Of a stretch of 64,000 nt of DNA, positions 58,757 through 64,000 are shown in pieces. Each line of letters begins with the position of its first letter. Positions within the stretch are counted from its first letter, which is position 1. A model generated the notes under the pieces. That model was not told where the DNA came from. It saw only the letters and a list, made by a program, of their open reading frames with translations, and did no database searches. Position numbers and translations under genes: made by a program. This stretch comes from Chryseobacterium cupriresistens. GTDB taxonomy: Bacteria > Bacteroidota > Bacteroidia > Flavobacteriales > Weeksellaceae. Where the stretch lies: contig NZ_JBKKJT010000001.1 in NCBI RefSeq assembly GCF_046614675.1, positions 558,001 through 622,000 of the forward strand, given 5' to 3'.

Positions 58757-59518
58757 TTAGAATAAATCAGCGGGTTTGTTAAACAAAGCATCAGTAGCAT
58801 TGTTATCGATAAAGTTTAGAAAAGCATCTTCATCAAAATATCCGTCCTCATCAAGAATTGCCGGATTTAATAATTCGATTTCACTAGGTTTTTCCAGGCT
58901 GATATTTTCAATAAACTTTCCGGTTTTGCCTGTGATCTCATTGTGAAAACTGATTAAGTATCTGGAATAAATATTACTCTCAGCAACAGTGTAATGTCCG
59001 TTTTCTGCAATAAGTGAAGTCATAATGCTTCCTCCTATGTAGGTTTCATTATCATTCCCCGAAGCACCAAACAATACTTTTGAGGTAACATTTCCAGCGC
59101 AATACAGCGAACCGTTGATGATGATATTTTCTGCCTGTATATTACCGGTAACTATAAGGACAATAAAATCTTCCACAAAAAGTTTCTCTGATAAATGAAG
59201 ATCACCATCAATAAGAATAATTTTATATCCTTCCTCATCAGAAGTAATCAGTTCCAGAGAAGTATTGGTATCATTTTGTATAAGAACAATTTCAGGAGCA
59301 TCATTTTCATTATTGATGTACAGGGAAGCGTCCTTTAACTTTTCTGCTGTTTCATCGTCCAGCATTTCGAGAAATTCACTAAGACTTTCTTCATCGATGC
59401 CGCTTTCATTGAAAAAATTGTTTTCCAGGGCTTCGTGAGCAATGCTGTATAGATTTTCTGATTTTTCTTTGAGTTGTTTGTATAATTGGTCTTTGGTTAG
59501 TTTTTGCAATTCTTTCAT
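58757..59518 (-). CDS. Acidic hypothetical protein, possible beta-helix
   Basis: A 253-residue acidic protein. The N-terminal 60 residues are helical (KELQKLTKDQLYKQLKEKSE, rich in Lys and Glu). The middle part is a run of short strands (DGDLHLSEKLFVEDFIVLIV, then GNIQAENIIINGSLYCAGNV), with the strand spacing of a right-handed beta-helix, as in bactofilin-like polymer-forming proteins. The match is weak. No signal peptide, so cytoplasmic. Transcribed towards the radical SAM gene. Confidence 0.55.
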   Translation of the reverse strand: MKELQKLTKDQLYKQLKEKSENLYSIAHEALENNFFNESGIDEESLSEFLEMLDDETAEKLKDASLYINNENDAPEIVLIQNDTNTSLELITSDEEGYKIILIDGDLHLSEKLFVEDFIVLIVTGNIQAENIIINGSLYCAGNVTSKVLFGASGNDNETYIGGSIMTSLIAENGHYTVAESNIYSRYLISFHNEITGKTGKFIENISLEKPSEIELLNPAILDEDGYFDEDAFLNFIDNNATDALFNKPADLF

Positions 59519-59687
59519 CGGTTTTTAAAAGTATATACATTATCTATTCGGTGGGGGAAACACCTGTTAATAGACTGATGCAATATAGTCAGATAAATTG
59601 TGTTACACCAGAAAGAGATGTTTTTTTTCACATATTTTTCTTTTTGATGATTTCCTGAGCTGAAAAATTAGATCATTTCATACAAAA

Positions 59688-59712
59688 ACCGGACTCATAA
59701 AGAGGTCCGGTA
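59688..59712 (-). terminator. Terminator of the EamA transporter gene
   Basis: On the minus strand, hairpin ACCGGACCTC/GAGTCCGGT followed by TTTTTG. Confidence 0.75.
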
Positions 59713-59746
59713 TTTGTATTGTTTTGTATATCAGTCAATAAAAATT

Positions 59747-60625
59747 TTAGATATGGTTTATTTTCTTTTGGTCTCCAATCACATTCAGGGTAACTCCCAA
59801 AAGAATTAAAGTAATCCCGATGAGTAAATTCAGAGTGAATTTTTCATGAAACATCAGGACACTGATCAATACAGCAACAACAGGTTCCAAAGCTCCCAAA
59901 ATAGCCACAGGAGTAGATCCGATATATTTAATAGCATATACCAGACAAAGACTGGAGATCACTGTAGTCAGAAAGGCAAAAATAAGGAAGTTAATGAAGA
60001 TCTCTGTTGAAGGAATAGCAAACGATGCATGTGCTGTGACCGCTTTGGACATAAAGAACAGTGAGGTGAAAAGCATTGAATAAAATGTAAGCTTGAATCC
60101 GGAAACCTTGATATTCGACTTGTTGACGATAACCATATATAAAGCATAGAACAGTGAACTGAGCATGACAATTCCCAACCCTGCAAAGTTGATTTCCAGT
60201 CCTTTTCCTTTTAAACATAAAACAATAACTCCCGCGAAAGCAAGAAGTAAAGAAGCTCCGGATAATCTGGTAAGTCTCTCCTTATAAAAGAAAAGCATGA
60301 TCAATGCAACAATAATAGGATAAATAAATAAAACGGTAGAGGCAATCCCCGGTGTCAGGAAATCATACCCCAAAAAGAGAAACTCTGAAGAAAGGGCATA
60401 ACAGATACCAAGGATGGCCAGGATTAAGACCTCTTTTTTATTGATTCTAAAACTCTCCCCTGAATACAGCAGATATCCTCCCACCATTAATGCTGAAAAG
60501 AAAAATCTGTAAAACAGCGTAATATCCATTGAAAAATGCGCCTGCTTTACGGGCAGAATAAAAATCGGAATCAGACCATAGGAAACGGCCGACAAAATTC
60601 CCAGTGTGTAACCTCTAAGTTTCAT
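59747..60625 (-). CDS. EamA/DMT family transporter
   Basis: A 292-residue membrane protein with ten hydrophobic segments in two EamA halves. MKLRGYTLGILSAVSYGLIP opens the first half, and MLSSLFYALYMVIVNKSNIK begins the second. It resembles RhaT/EamA drug-metabolite transporters; the substrate is unknown. I trimmed the frame to the ATG at 60625, because the longer version starts with TTG and overlaps the preceding terminator. It is downstream of the PLP-enzyme pair but separated from it by a terminator. Confidence 0.87.
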   Translation of the reverse strand: MKLRGYTLGILSAVSYGLIPIFILPVKQAHFSMDITLFYRFFFSALMVGGYLLYSGESFRINKKEVLILAILGICYALSSEFLFLGYDFLTPGIASTVLFIYPIIVALIMLFFYKERLTRLSGASLLLAFAGVIVLCLKGKGLEINFAGLGIVMLSSLFYALYMVIVNKSNIKVSGFKLTFYSMLFTSLFFMSKAVTAHASFAIPSTEIFINFLIFAFLTTVISSLCLVYAIKYIGSTPVAILGALEPVVAVLISVLMFHEKFTLNLLIGITLILLGVTLNVIGDQKKINHI

Positions 60626-60644
60626 GTGCTTTATAGTTATTAAA

Positions 60645-60678
60645 CAAAAAAGCCACTGAATCAATCAGTGGCTTTTTT
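60645..60678 (-). terminator. Terminator of the cysteate-acyltransferase-like gene
   Basis: Perfect hairpin AAAAGCCACTGA/TCAGTGGCTTTT with A and T runs on the two sides. Confidence 0.9.
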
Positions 60679-60691
60679 TATTTTTTTAAGA

Positions 60692-61966
60692 TTAAATCGG
60701 TTTAAAACTTAATCCTTGTTCCTGCAGTAATTTTTGTTCCTGCTCTTTGTAGTAGCCACCTACTAACTTATCATGAATTGCTTCAAACGCTGCCAGAGTT
60801 TCATTGATCTCTGCATCGGTATGAGAAGCGGTAGGAATAAGCCTTAAAAGAATCATTCCCTTCGGAATGACCGGATATACCACCACAGAGGTGAAAATAC
60901 CGTAATTCTCTCTTAAATCTTTTACCAATAGAGTAGCCTCTACAGGAGTTCCCTGCATCATTACCGGAGTTACACAAGTATTAGTGTCTCCAATATTGAA
61001 TCCTCTATCTGTAAGTCCGTTCTGTAGTTTGTAAACATTCTCCCAAAGTTTAGCTTTGATTTCAGGTCTTGATCTCAATAGCTCCAGTCTTTTTAATCCT
61101 CCGATTACCATTGGCATCGTAAGAGATTTTGCAAAGATTTGTGATCTTAAGTTGAATTTCAGATATCTGATGATTTCTTTGTCACCCGCAAGGAATGCTC
61201 CGAAACCAGCCATTGATTTTGCAAATGTAGAGAAATAGACATCGATCTGATCGTTACAGTCCTGCTCTTCACCTACACCGGCACCTGTTTTACCAAGAGT
61301 TCCGAAACCGTGGGCATCATCTACTAAAAGTCTGAACTGGTATTTGGATTTAAGATCGCAGATCTCTTTGATTTTTCCCTGCTGTCCTCTCATCCCGAAA
61401 ACTCCTTCTGTGATCACAAGGATACCTCCACCTGTTTCTTCAGCTACCTTAGTGGCTCTCTGAAGGTTTTTCTCAAGACTTGCCATATCATTATGCTTGT
61501 AGGTAAATCTTTTACCGGAATGAAGTCTTACTCCATCCACAATGCAGGCATGAGAATCCATATCATAAACAATCACATCATTTCTGCTTACCAAAGCATC
61601 AATGGTAGAAACCATTCCCTGGTAACCGAAATTCAATAAGTATGCTGATTCTTTTTTTACGAAGTCTGCCAGTTCTCTTTCCAGCTGAAGGTGCTGGTCT
61701 GTTTCTCCGGACATTGCTCTTGCTCCCATTGGATAGAACATTCCATATTCTGCAGCCGCTTTCGCATCCGCTTCTATTACTTCAGGGTGATTACACAGCC
61801 CTAAATAGTCATTGGCACTCCAGAAAATTACTTCTCTCCCCTGAAATTGCATTCTCGGGCCAATAGGTCCCTCTAATCTTGGGAAAATAAAATAGCCTTC
61901 ACCATAATCTGCAAATTGTCCAAGTGGTCCTGGATTTTCTTTTATTCTTTCAAAAATATCCAACAT
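60692..61966 (-). CDS. Alpha-oxoamine synthase family PLP enzyme (likely cysteate fatty-acyltransferase)
   Basis: A 424-residue fold-type I PLP enzyme of the AONS/KBL/SPT family. The Schiff-base lysine is Lys250 (STFAKSMAGFG), DDAHG at 216-220 is the PLP-contacting strand, and His139 (DSHAC) stacks on the ring. The family joins an amino acid to an acyl thioester. The N-terminus GPLGQFADYGEGYFIFPRLE is unlike AONS. Members in Flavobacterium johnsoniae and Chryseobacterium gleum have been described as cysteate-fatty acyltransferases that start capnine/sulfonolipid synthesis. The neighbouring cysteine-synthase-like gene supports this. A serine palmitoyltransferase is the alternative. Confidence 0.78.
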   Translation of the reverse strand: MLDIFERIKENPGPLGQFADYGEGYFIFPRLEGPIGPRMQFQGREVIFWSANDYLGLCNHPEVIEADAKAAAEYGMFYPMGARAMSGETDQHLQLERELADFVKKESAYLLNFGYQGMVSTIDALVSRNDVIVYDMDSHACIVDGVRLHSGKRFTYKHNDMASLEKNLQRATKVAEETGGGILVITEGVFGMRGQQGKIKEICDLKSKYQFRLLVDDAHGFGTLGKTGAGVGEEQDCNDQIDVYFSTFAKSMAGFGAFLAGDKEIIRYLKFNLRSQIFAKSLTMPMVIGGLKRLELLRSRPEIKAKLWENVYKLQNGLTDRGFNIGDTNTCVTPVMMQGTPVEATLLVKDLRENYGIFTSVVVYPVIPKGMILLRLIPTASHTDAEINETLAAFEAIHDKLVGGYYKEQEQKLLQEQGLSFKPI

Positions 61967-61985
61967 TGTATCGTAATTTTTAAGT

Positions 61986-62025
61986 AATAAAGCCTTTTTT
62001 GTCTGAATACGCAAAAGGCTTTATT
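61986..62025. repeat. Inverted repeat between the two PLP-enzyme genes
   Basis: AATAAAGCCTTTT and AAAAGGCTTTATT, 13 bp arms separated by 14 bp. It could attenuate or partly terminate the transcript between the two genes. Confidence 0.7.
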
Positions 62026-62051
62026 TATTTGTATCGTGATTTTATTCGTTC

Positions 62052-63089
62052 TTATTTGATAAACTCGGTTTTGAAAACTTCGTCATAGTTGTGAACACAG
62101 TTGTTAACAAATCCTTGTTCTGCCATCCATTTGTCACTGTATACTTTAGTGATGTATCTGGAACCGTGGTCAGGATAAATCAAAACAACTACGTCATTTT
62201 CTGTAAGTTCATGAGACTGGGCATACTGCATCAATCCCTGGGTTACAGCTCCGGTAGTATAACCTCCCATGATGGCTTCTTTCAAAGCAATTTCGCGGGT
62301 TCTGTACGCGGACATTTCATCATTTACCCTTACAAACTCATCTACCTTGTCAAAAAGCAGGGCAGAAGGGATCAGGTTTTTACCCATTCCTTCAATCTGA
62401 TAAGGATGTACATCTTCTTTATGTATTTCTCCTGTTTCGTGATAGCTTTTAAGGATCGAACCGTCTGCATCTACACCAATAATCTTGATATCAGGATTTT
62501 TTTCCTTCAAAAATTTGGCAGAACCAGACAGCGTACCCCCCGTTCCGGTGCAGGCAAAAAGGTGAGTGATCTTACCTTGTGTCTGTTCCCAGATCTCGGG
62601 ACCTGTTGTCTGATAGTGTGCATCAATATTCAATTCGTTAAAATATTGATTGATGTAAATAGAATTAGGAGTTTCCTGAGCGATTCTTTTAGCTACTTCA
62701 TAATATGACCTTGGATCATCTGCCGGTACATTGGCCGGGCATATATATACCGTAGCTCCCAATGCTTTCAGATAAGCAATTTTTTCAGGTTTTGTTTTAT
62801 CACTTACTGCAAGAATACATTTATATCCCTTAATGATACATACCATCGCAATAGAAAACCCGGTATTACCGGAAGTAGTTTCTACAACTACAGAATCTTC
62901 TTTTAAAAGGCCTTTTTTCTCTGCGTTTTCTATAATATGAAGTGCGATTCGGTCTTTAGTGGAATGTCCAGGATTATATGATTCTAACTTGGCATAAATG
63001 GTTGCTGGAATATCTTTTGTCACAGTATTTAGCTTCACCATCGGAGTGTGTCCTATCAGGCCAAGAATATTATCGTAAACATTACTCAT
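62052..63089 (-). CDS. Cysteine synthase/CBS-like PLP enzyme (candidate cysteate synthase)
   Basis: A 345-residue fold-type II PLP enzyme. The lysine is Lys45 in NPGHSTKDR (most cysteine synthases have NPxxSxKDR), the cofactor loop is TTSGNTG at 71-77, and the phosphate loop is GTGGTLSG at 182-189. It lies directly upstream of an alpha-oxoamine synthase gene that likely uses cysteate. So it may make cysteate from a phosphoserine or acetylserine-type donor and sulfite. Ordinary cysteine synthase or cystathionine beta-synthase activity is the alternative. The start is the ATG at 63089. Confidence 0.8.
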   Translation of the reverse strand: MSNVYDNILGLIGHTPMVKLNTVTKDIPATIYAKLESYNPGHSTKDRIALHIIENAEKKGLLKEDSVVVETTSGNTGFSIAMVCIIKGYKCILAVSDKTKPEKIAYLKALGATVYICPANVPADDPRSYYEVAKRIAQETPNSIYINQYFNELNIDAHYQTTGPEIWEQTQGKITHLFACTGTGGTLSGSAKFLKEKNPDIKIIGVDADGSILKSYHETGEIHKEDVHPYQIEGMGKNLIPSALLFDKVDEFVRVNDEMSAYRTREIALKEAIMGGYTTGAVTQGLMQYAQSHELTENDVVVLIYPDHGSRYITKVYSDKWMAEQGFVNNCVHNYDEVFKTEFIK

Positions 63090-63119
63090 TATTTGTTATT
63101 TTCAATAAAAATCTGACTG

Positions 63120-63127
63120 CAAAAATA
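63120..63127 (-). promoter_or_regulatory. -7 element of the cysteate-synthase-like gene
   Basis: TATTTTTG on the minus strand, 30 nt from the ATG at 63089. Confidence 0.55.
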
Positions 63128-63311
63128 CAAAAAAATAAATAATTACTAAACTTTTGTTTGATTTCTAGGGCATAGTTTGTAAAAAAATATTTTAGTATTT
63201 TCAGTTTTGACACGAGTATAATCGCAAATACTGCGCCAAAATTTTTAAATTTTGTTAAAACCCGCATAAAATAAGATAAAAGCCTTATTTTCGCATAATT
63301 GATTTAATACT

Positions 63312-64000
63312 ATGAAAAATTGGACTTTTAGGCAATGGAACACCGTTTCAGGATGGGTGATTTTCGTTATTGCTTTCTTTACGTACTTGTCCACCATAGA
63401 ACCCAATTTCAGTTTCTGGGATTGTGGCGAGTACATTTCTTCTGCAGTAAAACTTGAAGTAACGCACGCTCCCGGAGCTGCTTTATTCCAGATAGTGGGT
63501 GCCGTGGCAGCCATTTTTGCATTAGGGAAAGGCGAAAACTATTCTATCGTGATCAACGCGATGTCTGCATTGTTCAGTGCGCTGACTATTTTATTTTTGT
63601 TTTGGACGATCACTCATTTTGTGAGAAGACTTTTAAACAAAGATTTTGAAGAAATTACAAAACATCAGGAAATCTCTATTTTATTTGCGGGAGCAGTGGG
63701 AGCACTTTGCTTTACATTCTCAGATACGTTCTGGTTCTCTGCGGTAGAGGGAGAGGTTTACTCTATGGCTTCTATGTTCATTGCGCTTTTGGTCTGGTTA
63801 ATCACCAAATGGGAGAATGAGTATCAGGCGGGAGACAGTGAAAGATGGATTATTCTTATTTTCTTCGTTTTAGGACTTTCTGTAGGAGTACATATGATGT
63901 GTATGCTGGCAATTCCTGCAGTATGTCTGGTATACTATGCAAGAAATTACAAGTTTACCTGGAAAAACTTTATCTGGGCAAACCTTATTACATTAGGGAT
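63312..64000 (+). CDS. DUF2723 glycosyltransferase family 117-like membrane protein (partial)
   Basis: The first 229 residues of a large membrane protein that continues past the window's end. The start MKNWTFRQWNTVSGWVIFVI is followed by YLSTIEPNFSFWDCGEYIS, the family's conserved motif with the D/E pair, and THAPGAALFQIVGAVAAIFA. At least five membrane helices follow. DUF2723 proteins (GT117/TMEM260-like) are thought to be lipid-sugar-dependent O-glycosyltransferases; in Bacteroidota they may modify exported proteins. A -7-like TATTTTCG (one mismatch) is 18 bp upstream. Confidence 0.88.
   Translation, partial: MKNWTFRQWNTVSGWVIFVIAFFTYLSTIEPNFSFWDCGEYISSAVKLEVTHAPGAALFQIVGAVAAIFALGKGENYSIVINAMSALFSALTILFLFWTITHFVRRLLNKDFEEITKHQEISILFAGAVGALCFTFSDTFWFSAVEGEVYSMASMFIALLVWLITKWENEYQAGDSERWIILIFFVLGLSVGVHMMCMLAIPAVCLVYYARNYKFTWKNFIWANLITLG

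Noticed and set aside
62091..62708. 205-codon plus-strand frame inside the cysteine-synthase-like gene
   Set aside because: Entirely antisense to an intact, conserved enzyme; its product is rich in Phe, Cys and Ile with no domain.

Overview
The window looks like chromosomal DNA of a member of the Bacteroidota, class Flavobacteriia, most likely Chryseobacterium or a close relative in the Weeksellaceae. The reasons are the low G+C content, many promoters with the Bacteroidota -7 element TAnnTTTG (often with a TTG about 17-23 bp upstream), type IX secretion (T9SS) C-terminal sorting domains, Bacteroidota-type T6SS baseplate proteins, menaquinone genes, a probable sulfonolipid locus and DUF families typical of flavobacteria. 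No rRNA, tRNA, transposase, integrase or CRISPR array is visible. One structured RNA, the signal recognition particle RNA, lies on the minus strand at about 39201-39302.

Layout. 161-15004: two tandem T9SS-secreted proteins, an SDR oxidoreductase, etfB-etfA, a DUF151 bifunctional nuclease, a nucleoside-type MFS permease, two small hypotheticals, a thiolase, an Atg22-like MFS protein, mevalonate kinase, a UbiA prenyltransferase and proline dehydrogenase. A promoter and terminator then bracket a gene-less 250 bp, a candidate small RNA. 15003-22384: an XRE-type regulator, a gene-less AT-rich gap of about 970 bp with repeated TTACAAATG-type motifs, an M14 peptidase, a DUF4920 protein, an APC permease and two isolated type VI secretion baseplate genes (tssE and tssF). 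22674-31856: uvrA, a small secreted TonB-C-like protein, a very AT-rich NACHT NTPase with a pentapeptide-like C-terminus (the best candidate for a defence system), a lipoprotein, DUF421 and GNAT proteins, twin small lipoproteins and DUF4286. 32006-41603: gyrA, a TPR protein, menB-menA with a START-like protein and a UPF0173 hydrolase, SRP RNA, DUF4199 with a GT2 glycosyltransferase, and a lipocalin-like lipoprotein. 41799-55321: a GIN-domain lipoprotein, phosphosugar mutase, aminotransferase, PAP2 phosphatase, kdsB, a LolA-like protein, glutathione peroxidase, a VOC protein, an NAD(P)-binding protein, MmcQ/YjbR, ribF and atpD-atpC. 55400-64000: a secreted hypothetical, a radical SAM protein with unusual cysteine spacing, an acidic hypothetical, an EamA transporter, a PLP-enzyme pair that resembles sulfonolipid synthesis (cysteate synthase-like plus cysteate fatty-acyltransferase-like), and the start of a DUF2723 glycosyltransferase that runs off the end.

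Most of the content is conserved housekeeping in short operons closed by clear hairpin terminators. Accessory-looking parts are the NACHT gene, the isolated tssE-tssF pair and the regulator/gap at 15003-16508. Several intergenic palindromic repeats look like dispersed repeat families; one of them occurs three times in this window.
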